64,000 nt of DNA from Niallia circulans NBRC 13626. GTDB taxonomy: Bacteria > Bacillota > Bacilli > Bacillales > Cytobacillaceae. Below the pieces are notes generated by a model that made no database searches, had not been told where the DNA came from, and saw only the letters and a program-made list of their open reading frames with translations. Of this stretch, positions 52,407 through 61,266 are shown piece by piece. Position 1 is the first letter of the stretch, and each line of letters opens with the position of its first letter. A program made the translations under genes and the position numbers. The stretch spans positions 287,361 to 351,360 of the forward strand of contig NZ_BCVE01000004.1 in the NCBI RefSeq assembly GCF_001591585.1. Reading direction: 5' to 3'.

Positions 52407-52934
52407 ATGGAAAGAAGAAAAAGGAGAACGCAAAAGCTGATAATAGACACTTTTTTCTTATTACTTAATGAGAAACCGTTTGATAAAATCACAGTAAATC
52501 AAATTACAATATTAGCTGATATTAACAGAGGCACTTTTTACCTTCATTATCAGGATAAATATGAATTACTGGAAAAAACCATTAAAACCTATATAAATCA
52601 AATGGACCAATACTGTCTTCATAATCAAGAAATGACTATTAACTCACTTACTTTAGCTTTTAATTACTTAAAGGAAAATTACAATTTTATTGAACCCTTA
52701 TTGAGGAATGAAGGGTATCAACTATTCCAACACGAACTCAAGTCATCTATATCTTCCTTTATTGAAACTTCAGACTTATTTGATCTCCGCGTTGTTAGTA
52801 TTTTGAAAAGAAGGGCTATCATATCAACTATTCTAGGAACTATTGAATGGTGGTTAGCTGAAGATGAATTGAACACAGCTCCATCAGAAATTGCTGCTGA
52901 ATTAAAAGATATAATCTTTTCCATCATTACATAA
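52407..52934 (+). CDS. TetR/AcrR-family regulator
   Basis: 175 residues from the ATG at 52407, five bases after GAGGTG. N-terminal helix-turn-helix (TQKLIIDTFFLLLNEKPFDKITVNQITILADINRGTFYLHYQDKYELLEK) and a C-terminal helical domain resembling the TetR_C_7/DhaS-like group. Divergent from the broken reductase gene, which was probably its target. The regulator itself is intact. Confidence 0.88.
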   Translation: MERRKRRTQKLIIDTFFLLLNEKPFDKITVNQITILADINRGTFYLHYQDKYELLEKTIKTYINQMDQYCLHNQEMTINSLTLAFNYLKENYNFIEPLLRNEGYQLFQHELKSSISSFIETSDLFDLRVVSILKRRAIISTILGTIEWWLAEDELNTAPSEIAAELKDIIFSIIT

Positions 52935-53380
52935 ATTTATTATATAATCTTGGTTTAAATATGGGCTGCTTCTCTTGGGGAGTATCGATAGTAAGAACAC
53001 GAAATACCATTTCCTTTTCTAAAGAGATATTGTTGATTTTTTCGTGATTAACAGCTTTAAACTTTTTGAAAGACTTTTAACCTAACAAAATTCTGTGTTA
53101 GTAAGTGCGTAATCATAGTTACTGTCGTGTTTAGTAGGGGATTTATACTTGTGCTATCCGGTAAAGGCTATTAATAGCTTTTCGCCGCAAATTTAATTAT
53201 CTTGTAAAACTTGAAGCTTTCTCCCCTACTTTTCCTTAACACTAGAACCGTTATTTACATTTTTCGCCTGAACTCCTCCAGCTTGTTTTAAACAATTGCC
53301 TGATTTTATTATTTTATAACGTTTAAGTTCAACTTCTTTATTACACACATTGCAATAGCTTTTCGGTCAAAAGAAACCCT
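52935..53380. other. Spacer with a CxxC gene remnant
   Basis: On the minus strand, about 53365-53230, codons for SYCNVCNKEVELKRYKI followed by a Lys/Asn-rich tail are open between two stops but have no start codon. It looks like the debris of a small zinc-ribbon protein. The rest shows nothing recognisable. Confidence 0.35.
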
Positions 53381-54904
53381 CTATAGTAGGGCGTTGTACC
53401 AAATATCTCCATTAAATATACGGTTATTATCTACCAAAACAACTCTTAAGTTTCCAGAAGAACTTAAACGTAATTTTTGTTGATAATACCTTAAAAGTTG
53501 CTGCTCCGTACGATTATCGCTTTTATAGTGTAAAATGACTAAACTTTTATTTTCTTTCTCTACCAAGCTTCTGAACATTCCATTTATATGGCCATCATCT
53601 CCGTTAAAACCATAACCAATCACACATACTATGTCTGATTCAACAAAATGATCATAAAGATCAACATACTTTCTTGACATACTGACAGAAGTCAAAGGTT
53701 TAACACCACTTTGAGTAAACATAAATGGTACAAGAATTATTCCTTGTCTCTCCTCGGAAGAAGGTTCTGTTAAAATTTCATTTTTGTATGGATCATAGTA
53801 TTCATTTACACTTCCATTTAAATGATACACAGGTGTTTCTGCGATTTCCGTCCCTGCTAATACCTGTTGTACAAAATTGTTATAATTGGTAGTTCCCACA
53901 GCTTTAATATGAAAATAATTTCTTAAATTTATTAAGTCGTGATAATATCCGGGACCATCTGAAATTCTTGTTTCATCAACATGGACTTTATTAGTAATAT
54001 ATCTTTGAACAGTATGAAGGAATATAGCAATTCGACTAAATTTAGCCCATTGCGCTTTAGGATTATACAGATATCTAAAATGACTATCTATTAAAGCTTG
54101 GTAATCCATTGCTTGACAATAAATTTCTTCTAATATGCTTCTACCAAGTTCTCTAAACACTGTAAGTCCGTCTGTATCTTCCTTTAAATCAATCGAGGTT
54201 TCTTCAATTACAATTTCCATTCCAGTTTGTCCAACACCTTGATAATTCAAAGAAAAAACCCCCGATAAATCATCAAATACGTTTAATTCATCAGGTGCTG
54301 CAGTAAACAATTCTTCGTTTAGCTGCGAAACAAGACTTTGACCAATTGCTCCAACCAATAATTCCAAAAAAGCCCTTACAATTCTTTTCAAATAACGATC
54401 TGTTGGATATTTTTCTAATAATCTTAAGTATGCTGAAAAATAGTCAGATTCAAACAGCAATACACTGGAAGCAAGCTTCTCATTTAACCGAATTGCTTGA
54501 TTATATCTCATATCACCAATTTGTTCGCCTGTTTCGTTTGTAAACTTATCACGTATTATTGTTTCATTAAACTTCCATTTATTTAACAACTCGGAAACGT
54601 TTTCATCAAAATGATCCAGATAATCCAAAATGTTGCTTCTTCTATTTTCTAAACTAGAGGCAATAAGGCCTTCAAACTCTCCTTTTCCAAAAACATTTAA
54701 TCTCTTACTCGCATAATTATCTGGAAGCCATTGAGTAGCAATCTGTGACCTAGAGTCTAGGCTTTGAATCTGGCTTCTAAATATTTCCTTATCTACTTCA
54801 TTTGAAACTCTAAATATTTCTAATGCAAATTTCCCTCCTGACGGCAAACCATAACCTATTTCTGCACCTGCTCCGAAAAATACTGATAATGTTGGTAAAC
54901 TCAA
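53381..54904 (-). CDS. Stand-alone SIR2-like protein, candidate defence NADase
   Basis: 507 residues from a TTG at 54904, seven bases after GAGGTG. SIR2 NAD-fold motifs are visible: FFGAGAEIGYGLPSG (9-23), GTTNYNNF with Asn340, HLNGS with His361 and VIGYGFNGDDGHIN (428-441). These correspond to the glycine loop, the TTNYD-type Asn, the catalytic His and the C-terminal NAD loop. Between the first and second motif is an unusual insertion of some 310 mostly helical residues. Bacterial SIR2 effectors of this type cleave NAD during phage defence (for example ThsA, DSR, SIR2-HerA). No partner gene is next to it. Confidence 0.78.
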   Translation of the reverse strand: MSLPTLSVFFGAGAEIGYGLPSGGKFALEIFRVSNEVDKEIFRSQIQSLDSRSQIATQWLPDNYASKRLNVFGKGEFEGLIASSLENRRSNILDYLDHFDENVSELLNKWKFNETIIRDKFTNETGEQIGDMRYNQAIRLNEKLASSVLLFESDYFSAYLRLLEKYPTDRYLKRIVRAFLELLVGAIGQSLVSQLNEELFTAAPDELNVFDDLSGVFSLNYQGVGQTGMEIVIEETSIDLKEDTDGLTVFRELGRSILEEIYCQAMDYQALIDSHFRYLYNPKAQWAKFSRIAIFLHTVQRYITNKVHVDETRISDGPGYYHDLINLRNYFHIKAVGTTNYNNFVQQVLAGTEIAETPVYHLNGSVNEYYDPYKNEILTEPSSEERQGIILVPFMFTQSGVKPLTSVSMSRKYVDLYDHFVESDIVCVIGYGFNGDDGHINGMFRSLVEKENKSLVILHYKSDNRTEQQLLRYYQQKLRLSSSGNLRVVLVDNNRIFNGDIWYNALL

Positions 54905-55287
54905 GCATTTTCACCTCATCCATCTATTTTTCTATTATTTTACTTCAATATTCAAAAGGTTACAAAAATAAATTTTTTTAGTAAAACAAGCCTATGTTTT
55001 TTCGAAATTTATATCTTCTATGGTATACCTATTTAATGGCACTCACACATTCTCTCACAGTACTTAATTTCTTATATACGTAGTTTTATGAGAAACTAAG
55101 CATCCATCCCTAATGAACTACGCTCCATATTTCTTGGAGCCTGATAACCTTTTTCCTATATTCTACTTCTTAGGAAAAACCATGAACAAATAAAACCACA
55201 TCATTAATACCAAAAAGATATTAGCATTGTAGATGCACAACGAATGCTATCTTAGCTAGCTCAAAGTCCCTTGAAATAAAGCGGTGA
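54905..55287. other. Spacer without recognised gene
   Basis: No gene found. A CTCCA / TGGAG hairpin (about 55125-55140) is the only structure seen. The sequence has several interrupted short frames and may include degraded mobile DNA. Confidence 0.35.
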
Positions 55288-55962
55288 TTAAGTATATTTA
55301 GTAATCAGCAGCCCTCGGTCTTTTTGCCATTCTGCATAAAACACTTCCTTATACTTTTTAATTTTTTCTTGCTTTAATTGTCTATGTAACCACTCTTCTG
55401 TTAACCCAGCCATTTGAAGATTTTGAGATTGTAATTTCCCATCCATAATAATTGCAAAGGATATCTCTACTTGTTTAGGAGGTATGGCTAAATCCTTCGC
55501 TGTTGGTACACTAAATGCATGTTTTGGTGCAACACTTATTTTCCCGTCTCTTTCCAAAATTACATATTCTGCTTCATAGATAGAAAAATACCCCTGCTGT
55601 CTCATAAGCTGCTGTAATTGGTTTAGATCCATATTATTTTTTTTTAGCTGCTTATAAATAATCTCTCCTTTTTCAATTAAGATTGTGGGATTGCCTTCAA
55701 AAAAACTCCGGAATTTTAGAGATTTTTGCGTCAAAAACTCTACTAGATAAATTAGTAACCCCCATATAACAATGCTAAATACTATCTCCAAAATTCCTGT
55801 TCTTCTTTCAAAAATTGCGTCTCCTACTAGGTTTCCCATTACCATGGCCGTGATAAAATCAAAAGGAGTTATTTGTGAAAATTGAATCTTCCCAAGTAAT
55901 TTAAGGACTATTAATAAAGTTAAGAAACCAATAATCAATTCAACTGTTATGTCTTTGTACAT
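55288..55962 (-). CDS. DUF421 (YetF-like) membrane protein
   Basis: 224 residues with GGGGG before the ATG. Three N-terminal helices (about 8-28, 34-52, 60-78), then the DUF421 soluble domain with FEGNPTILIEKGEIIYKQLKKNNMDLNQLQQLMRQQGYFSIYEAEYVILERDGKISV. Members are abundant in spore-formers (YdfR, YetF, YkjA) and one type is linked to spore germination physiology, but the precise role here is not evident. Monocistronic. Confidence 0.9.
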   Translation of the reverse strand: MYKDITVELIIGFLTLLIVLKLLGKIQFSQITPFDFITAMVMGNLVGDAIFERRTGILEIVFSIVIWGLLIYLVEFLTQKSLKFRSFFEGNPTILIEKGEIIYKQLKKNNMDLNQLQQLMRQQGYFSIYEAEYVILERDGKISVAPKHAFSVPTAKDLAIPPKQVEISFAIIMDGKLQSQNLQMAGLTEEWLHRQLKQEKIKKYKEVFYAEWQKDRGLLITKYT

Positions 55963-56303
55963 TAGTATTTCCCCCTAATTAAACCGTAATTTTCAAATCG
56001 TCATTTTCCATCTCTCATACTTTTGCATAATCCTAATTCTACATCGTACATATTATGTTATATCCGATTAGTACGAATATCATACAACGGCTTTAAAATG
56101 CAAAATTAGGAGCGTGTTCGGAAAAGAGAGTGTGGTAAATAAATGTACTTAAACAATCCTGCCCGTTCGTACAACAACAATAGGCTGCCAAAGCAGCCAA
56201 ACGATCTTATACTAATGCCCCCATTACTTTAAGGACCATACTTCACATCATCTTTTTGTGTTCTCACCAGATCTTTATATGTTTTATACTTTGCACGTTT
56301 CAT
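55963..56303. other. Spacer with short repeat copies
   Basis: Contains a repeat fragment CCTGCCCGTTCGTAC (56159-56173), a GGCTGC-CAAA-GCAGCC hairpin (56173-56188) and a second repeat-like CTTATACTAATGCCCCC (56206-56222). No gene. Confidence 0.5.
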
Positions 56304-56822
56304 TTAAAGACGAACAGAGCCATAATGATGTCGCCCCTCAAAAAGAAAAGCAATGATACTCTCATAATAAGGTATAAATTTTTTCAGTTCGATTAGCTCC
56401 AAGATTTCCTCTTTAGAAGCCCATTTGGCTGCTTGTACCTCTTCAATCTGTAATGTCAATTCATTCAAATCAAAGTCATATTCAATTAAATAAAAATCAT
56501 CAAAGCCACGTTCAAAGTTAATAGTAAATTGTGGACGAATCTTTTCAAAGTTATATTGAATCCCCAACTCCTCGAATAGCTCTCTTGAAGCAGCCTGCTG
56601 ACTTGTATCACCTGCAACCGCACTACCACCACAAGTGATATCCCAAAGGTTCGGCCATCCTTGCTTAAAGGATTGACGTTGCTGAATGAGCATTTCACCT
56701 TTTGAATTAAATATACATATGTGTACTACTAAATGAAACTCTTCTGGTTTCATTTCATCTCCACGAGTTATTTGTTTCTCTATTTTATAACGATGCTTAT
56801 CAAATAAATCCCACTTTTCCAT
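56304..56822 (-). CDS. Nudix hydrolase
   Basis: 172 residues, AAGGAG before the ATG. Nudix box GSAVAGDTSQQAASRELFEELGI follows the GX5EX7REUXEEXGU pattern except that the first Glu is Asp; the metal-binding REXXEE core is intact. The IPP isomerase-like opening (EKWDLFDKHRYKIEKQITRGDEM) suggests the Idi-like Nudix group. Hydrolyses a nucleoside diphosphate linked to X; substrate unknown. Monocistronic. Confidence 0.88.
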   Translation of the reverse strand: MEKWDLFDKHRYKIEKQITRGDEMKPEEFHLVVHICIFNSKGEMLIQQRQSFKQGWPNLWDITCGGSAVAGDTSQQAASRELFEELGIQYNFEKIRPQFTINFERGFDDFYLIEYDFDLNELTLQIEEVQAAKWASKEEILELIELKKFIPYYESIIAFLFEGRHHYGSVRL

Positions 56823-57170
56823 TGCAAAACTCCTTATGTATATTATTGTAATAAGATTTCCAGTATACTATATAATCAGATTATCATAATGAATTTCACA
56901 ATAGATATTTAAAGATTGGGAATAAAGTTGAGTAAATTTCCCATAACGACGATTAGGAACATTTTTTACTTAGAGTTGAAAGTCCGCAAAAAAACTGACC
57001 ACCTCCTTATTGCGCTAAAGCACCCGTTAATTTAAGTGTACCACTTCACAAAGTTAACCGATTTTAACATATATACAGTGAAACTATTCTTACCCACATA
57101 TCATTTTATATCAAATAGAGCACCTCCCCAAAAAAAGGCACTCTACACACACGAATCATTGAACTCCTTG
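56823..57170. other. Spacer with repeat copy and weak hairpin
   Basis: Holds a short repeat copy TTATTGCGCTAAAGCACCCGTTAA (57007-57030). A TAGAGTGCC / GGTGCTCTA stem at about 57117-57147 may end the kinase gene on the minus strand. No gene seen. Confidence 0.45.
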
Positions 57171-57668
57171 TTATTCTTTTCCGCTATACTCTAAAATATT
57201 TAAACTCTCAGATGCCTCTGGTGCTTCAAAAAATTTAGTAACATGAATAAACACCGCTTCCGTGTCAAAAGCTGATCTTTCTGGTTGTTCATTACGCCTT
57301 TGTGCGATTTGACGTAAGCATTGCTCGTTATTTAGATTAAGGAAAATTAGTTGATGGTTTGCATTGACCTCTGACGCCATATCCAAAAACCACTTTCGCA
57401 GTTTTTGAGTGTTAGCTGGAAAATCCATCACTACATCTGTACCAACACTTAATATGTTTTGGACATGCTTTTTCACCAATGGCTTGAGCTGCGCTGAGAA
57501 TTTTAGATAGTCCTCAAATGATGCAATTTGATTGGGATAAAGAGATGAAAGCCATTCATCCTCAGACAACAGTACCGCATGTTTATCTATCGCCAATTGC
57601 TTTGATTTAGTTGATTTTCCAGCTCCCATTTTTCCACAGAAAAAGTATAGAGTCCCCAATTTTTTCAT
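57171..57668 (-). CDS. P-loop kinase-like ATP-binding protein
   Basis: 165 residues from the ATG at 57668, after GAGAGGG. Walker A GKMGAGKST near residue 12, a DE-type site (LLSEDEWLSSLYP) and an Arg-rich lid (RQIAQRRNEQPERSAFD) fit the zeta-toxin/chloramphenicol-phosphotransferase-like P-loop kinases. Usually annotated as AAA family ATPase; it probably phosphorylates a small molecule. No antitoxin-like neighbour, so a toxin role is not supported. Confidence 0.85.
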   Translation of the reverse strand: MKKLGTLYFFCGKMGAGKSTKSKQLAIDKHAVLLSEDEWLSSLYPNQIASFEDYLKFSAQLKPLVKKHVQNILSVGTDVVMDFPANTQKLRKWFLDMASEVNANHQLIFLNLNNEQCLRQIAQRRNEQPERSAFDTEAVFIHVTKFFEAPEASESLNILEYSGKE

Positions 57669-57920
57669 TTTTTTCAACCCTCTCAATTATTTTAGTTTAA
57701 ACTTTTTACTTCGTGAGTTCCCCATAGTTATTATCCTCTTATTAATATTTAAACGTTAAGATTTATATCCAGTATACTTATTCTACCGATTTCGTTTATT
57801 TTCCTTTTTTAGCAAACCCACTCTTTAATTCAATAAAAAGAGATGCCGTAGCACCTTCCGTACCTAAATATAAGTCTAGTTAAAATGTAAGCCTCACATT
57901 TAATTTTCATTATAAAAAGA
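57669..57920. other. Spacer between divergent genes
   Basis: AT-rich divergent intergenic region between the P-loop kinase gene and the PadR operon. No additional gene recognised. Confidence 0.4.
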
Positions 57921-57963
57921 TTGACACATAACTGACAATAACACTATACTGTTTATAACAGTA
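57921..57963 (+). promoter_or_regulatory. Promoter with PadR operator
   Basis: TTGACA (57921-57926), 18 bp, TATACT (57945-57950). The inverted repeat TACTGTT-TAT-AACAGTA (57947-57963) overlaps the -10 and the start of transcription, an ideal autorepression site for the PadR protein encoded next. Confidence 0.7.
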
Positions 57964-58013
57964 ACATATTGATAAAAAGTTCATTACATTAAAATTAGGG
58001 GGTTCTATCTTTT

Positions 58014-58355
58014 ATGAAACATACAGGGAGACATACTGGTGCATTTCTTTTGCTGTTTTTACTGGAGGGAGATAACTATGGGGGAAAACTGTTGCAAAAA
58101 TGTAAGGAAGAGCTTCCCATCAATCCAATTGATAGCGCCATACTATATCGCACACTAAAAAAATTAGAGGAAGAAGGTGCCATTGATTCTTATTTAGATG
58201 TTTCTGGTCAAGATAAACCGGTAAGGATGTATAAAATCACTACACTTGGAAAAAGAAAATTAGAAGAATTTCAAATTGATATTCAAGAAAAAATTAAAAA
58301 TTTATCATTTTTTCTTGAAAAATACAAAAAATGGAATTGTGAAAATAATGGTTAA
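58014..58355 (+). CDS. PadR-family regulator
   Basis: 113 residues with GGGGG ten bases before the ATG. Winged helix of the PadR type (FLLLFLLEGDNYGGKLLQKCKEELPINPIDSAILYRTLKKLEEEGAIDSYLDV ... KPVRMYKITTLGKRKLEEF) with a short C-terminal helix. Overlaps the first permease gene by 8 bp. Likely represses its own operon by the palindrome at the promoter; effector may be the permease substrate. Confidence 0.9.
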   Translation: MKHTGRHTGAFLLLFLLEGDNYGGKLLQKCKEELPINPIDSAILYRTLKKLEEEGAIDSYLDVSGQDKPVRMYKITTLGKRKLEEFQIDIQEKIKNLSFFLEKYKKWNCENNG

Positions 58356-58830
58356 TGGAATTGTTTTATATGCGATAGCTGCTATTTATCTGAGCCTGTC
58401 TTTTATAAAAGACCAATATAAAACAAAGGCAGCCTTATTAAGCTCATGGAAAATGTTTCGCAATGTTTTACCGGATTTATTAGCCATTATGCTTTTCGTT
58501 GGGCTGGTACTATCTTTATTGACACCGTCTCTTATTTCTTCAATTATTGGGGAAAATTCCGGTTTACTTGGTATCCTTTATTCAACAATCATTGGATCAA
58601 TTGCTATAGTCCCTAGCTTTATCGTTTTTCCTCTTGGACATACATTAGTACAAAATGGCGCTGCTCTTCCACAAGTTGCTGTATTAATGTCGACATTAAT
58701 GTCTGTAGGACTGACAAGTTTATTTATGGAACAAAAAACTTTTGGTCAAAGTTTTGCTTATGCCCGAAATATTTCTGCCATAGTAATGTCTCTTCTATTT
58801 GGATTAATTATTTGGGTGGTGATGACATGA
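58348..58830 (+). CDS. Half-size permease, ArsP_1/DUF318-like, subunit A
   Basis: 160 residues from the ATG at 58348, overlapping the PadR stop. Four helices; the core SSIIGENSGLLGILYSTIIGSIAIVPSFIVFPLGHTLVQNGAAL resembles the repeated half of ArsP-type permeases, which export organoarsenicals or have unknown substrates. A normal ArsP chain has two such halves (about 300 residues); here each half is a separate gene. The Cys residues used by ArsP for arsenic are absent. Confidence 0.72.
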   Translation: MVNGIVLYAIAAIYLSLSFIKDQYKTKAALLSSWKMFRNVLPDLLAIMLFVGLVLSLLTPSLISSIIGENSGLLGILYSTIIGSIAIVPSFIVFPLGHTLVQNGAALPQVAVLMSTLMSVGLTSLFMEQKTFGQSFAYARNISAIVMSLLFGLIIWVVMT

Positions 58831-59354
58831 AAAAGCTAAAAAGATATCGGTTCTTTCTCATTTTATTATTAGGGCTTCTGCTTATAGCATTTATGAATCA
58901 AACGATTGCTGCAAAAACAGTTCAGTTAACTGGTAAAAATATTTTGGATATGTTAATTCTACTTCCTCCAGTATTTATATTAGTGGGATTATTGGACCAA
59001 TGGGTAAAGAAAGAAACACTCGTTAGGTATATGGGGGAAAAATCAGGTATAATTGGTGTCCTCTTCACCTTATTATTAGCAACAGTAGCTGCTGGACCTC
59101 TTTATATAGCCTTTCCAATCGCAGTACTTTTATTGAGAAAAGGAGCTAGCGTCCGCAATATAGTGTTTTTTTTAGGGGCATGGTCAACAGTGAAATTGCC
59201 AGTTCTAGTGTATGAATTTACTTCATTTGGTCCTAAATTCACACTTATTCATATTTGTTTTGGACTCGTGTTTTACTATTTAACAGGAATTCTTTTTGAA
59301 AAAATGTATAGCCAACAAAAGTTGCTAAAGTATGATACAACTATCGGAAAATAG
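58827..59354 (+). CDS. Half-size permease, ArsP_1/DUF318-like, subunit B
   Basis: 175 residues from the ATG at 58827, in an ATGA overlap with subunit A. Five helices; the motif VRYMGEKSGIIGVLFTLLLATVAAGPLYIAFPIAVLLLRKGAS parallels that of subunit A, so the two probably assemble as a heterodimer. Three-gene operon with PadR. The transported compound is unknown; arsenic is not supported by cysteines. Confidence 0.72.
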   Translation: MKKLKRYRFFLILLLGLLLIAFMNQTIAAKTVQLTGKNILDMLILLPPVFILVGLLDQWVKKETLVRYMGEKSGIIGVLFTLLLATVAAGPLYIAFPIAVLLLRKGASVRNIVFFLGAWSTVKLPVLVYEFTSFGPKFTLIHICFGLVFYYLTGILFEKMYSQQKLLKYDTTIGK

Positions 59355-59469
59355 ATTTAAATCATTTAGTATTTTAAACCCTACAATTCCAAATTCTTTA
59401 GTAGCTGTAGTCATTAAATTGATAACATTCTGTTAGGAACCCCGACTTTTTCACGATAAAATATTATGG

Positions 59470-59940
59470 AAAGTATTCAGCGAGAATACCATTCGCCAAT
59501 AAATAACATCTAGTCAGGATTTGATCGTTTAGTATATTGATGTGCGCTCGATTACAAGAATAGATTTTATAACTCGAAAAACAGCAAGTATGGATTTGTT
59601 GGTAAAAATAGATGCCCTGTTGTTAACTGAATATTTCAACAGATAATTAGTACAACAAATAGGACTCCCCACGGTGCAAAATCTTTTCTGTAGAATGTAT
59701 CTCCAAACTATATAAGCAATCTGCTGCAAAAAATTACGGGATAGAGCGCACAGAAGCATATTCACAATAAAATAATTGAGAAAGCAATAGATTGCTTGGT
59801 AACATCAACATTATCGGTTTGTAAAATCGCATACCAAATTAGATTTTAACATACCTAGTCTGTTAGTCTTTTTAAAAGCAATGCCAATAAAACTCCAACG
59901 AATTATAGAAACTCATTTAAGTGAACATTTAATTTAACGT
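59470..59940 (+). pseudogene. Degenerate AraC-family regulator
   Basis: Conceptual translation gives an AraC C-terminal region with stops: VSPNYISNLLQKITG-stop-SAQKHIHNKIIEKAIDCL, then TLSVCKIAYQIRF-stop and LFKSNANKTPTNYRNSFK. Another frame just upstream supplies TRKTASMDLLVKIDALLLTEYF and LPTVQNLF. The order and spacing match both helix-turn-helix motifs. At least one frameshift (near 59697) and three in-frame stops make it non-functional. Confidence 0.8.
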
Positions 59941-60487
59941 CACATACACTTCACCCAAAATCCATGAAACCCTCTTGATCAATCTCCCGGTGGAAGGCAA
60001 TTATATGTAGTCACTGGGTATCTTGAAAATCGATTTGCAAAGCATGCCCTTGTTTTCATTATGCTGAATCATTATCAGATAAAAACATAAACATTATTCT
60101 TTTTTATACTTAAACTAGAATAATAAGTGTATAACTTTGCCTCAAAGTAAGTTAAGTTTTTAATATATTATAATAGTTTACAATAAGAATATAAACCTTT
60201 TTATGATTAAGCATAATTCAGATGGAAGGCGTATTGATAAAGCAACCTATTTCACTTGAGGATGCGGATGATATTGTTTGAAAACCATTCTAATGAAGAA
60301 ACTACACATTACAGTTATGACCAACATGCAGATCTAAATCAAACTTAAAACTTAAGGCACCTAGAGATTGGTATGACCCAAAAAGACTTTCTCTCACCTC
60401 AAGGATCGGTACCTGTTCGATATTCTATCCAATTCATAGGCAATATTGAAGGTTTACAAGATATTAAAGATTATATGAGGTGTATTA
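59941..60487. other. Decayed coding debris upstream of csaA
   Basis: Short coding-like pieces in shifting frames. One is cupin-like at about 59975-60020 (SPGGRQLYVVTGYLE). Another is a 14-codon piece near 60226 (KQPISLEDADDIV). The longest runs 60360-60480 (MTQKDFLSPQGSVPVRYSIQ ... [12 protein letters not shown]). None has a usable start and complete frame. It looks like one or two genes in advanced decay. Confidence 0.45.
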
Positions 60488-60817
60488 ATGGCAAATATCG
60501 AGGATTTTTTACAATTAGATATCCGTGTTGGCACTGTGATTAAGGCAGAGCCATTTCCAGAAACACGAAAACCCGCAATAAAATTAGAAATTGATTTTGG
60601 TAATATTGGTGTTAGACAGTCTTCAGCTCAAATAACACGCAGATACAAGGCAGAACAACTTATTGGTAGTCAAGTGGTAGCGATAGTAAATTTTCCTCCA
60701 AGGCGAATTGCAGGTTTTAAATCTGAGGTATTAGTAATTGGTGGTATACAAGGGAGAGATGACGTAGTGCTTTTAAAACCAGACCAACCTGTTAAAAATG
60801 GTACCCCAATCGCTTAA
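60488..60817 (+). CDS. csaA: CsaA-like chaperone (tRNA-binding domain protein)
   Basis: 109 residues, GAGGTG five bases before the ATG. The whole protein is one EMAP/tRNA-binding OB fold: [28 protein letters not shown] ... [45 protein letters not shown]. Length and sequence match B. subtilis CsaA (110 residues), a dimeric protein with chaperone-like and export-related activity. Monocistronic with its own terminator. Confidence 0.93.
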   Translation: MANIEDFLQLDIRVGTVIKAEPFPETRKPAIKLEIDFGNIGVRQSSAQITRRYKAEQLIGSQVVAIVNFPPRRIAGFKSEVLVIGGIQGRDDVVLLKPDQPVKNGTPIA

Positions 60818-60849
60818 GAATAAATATACTGCCCTTTCTGGTATTGAAG

Positions 60850-60898
60850 GAAGAGCCTGTCAAATTTGATTAATAAATGGGTAATCAGGCTTTTTCTA
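60850..60898 (+). terminator. Intrinsic terminator of csaA
   Basis: AGAGCCTG and CAGGCTTTTTCT form the base of a long hairpin with a T-run, 35 bp after the stop. Confidence 0.7.
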
Positions 60899-61205
60899 CA
60901 TAACAGATTACAAAGGAACATTCATTTTATTGAATAATTGTAAGAAGAAAACTGTTTAGATAAGAATACTTGAATATATCAAAAGGGGGGTACCTATGGT
61001 ATGTATTAAAGACAACTTTTGGTAGAGTCGAAATACCGAAGCAGGGTATTTATTACAGGAACGCTGCCACCATATTGCTAAGTGAATGATTAGATAGCTC
61101 ATTAATTTTAATTATTTAAGCCATTTTTCATTTTAGAATATGGCTAATTTCTTAATTTTGTGGAGTTTTACACTTATACTAACCTGCCCCGTTCGTACCA
61201 TAGCC
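60899..61205. other. Spacer with gene debris and a repeat copy
   Basis: AGGGGGG and ATG at 60996 open a 9-codon frame only; a neighbouring frame reads TTFGRVEIPKQGIYYRNAATILLSE before a stop, suggesting a lost gene end. A repeat copy CTTATACTAACCTGCCCC is at 61173-61190. Confidence 0.4.
61173..61199. repeat. Copy of short dispersed repeat (best conserved)
   Basis: CTTATACTAACCTGCCCCGTTCGTACC. Related pieces are at 56155-56172, 56206-56224, 57002-57030, 61821-61850, 63127-63155 and 63352-63370, pointing to a common element of roughly 30 bp, CTTATACTAACCTGCCCC then GTTAGCGCAATAAG. Confidence 0.55.
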
Positions 61206-61242
61206 AAAAAAGGGAATTAATCCTTCATGGATTAATTCCCAA
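61206..61242 (-). terminator. Intrinsic terminator of GNAT gene
   Basis: GGGAATTAATCC / GGATTAATTCCC perfect stem followed on the minus strand by six Ts, 25 bp after the acetyltransferase stop. Confidence 0.9.
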
Positions 61243-61266
61243 TAGTTCAATGAGGTTCCAAATTTA

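Noticed and set aside
57171..57668. Zeta-type toxin of a toxin-antitoxin pair
   Set aside because: The P-loop is compatible but there is no small antitoxin gene next to it.
58348..59354. Arsenical exporter ArsP
   Set aside because: The fold is similar, but each half is separate and the arsenic-binding cysteines are missing, and no ArsR/ArsC genes are near.
59529..59765. 78-codon minus-strand frame
   Set aside because: Antisense of the degenerate AraC gene, whose conserved motifs read on the plus strand.
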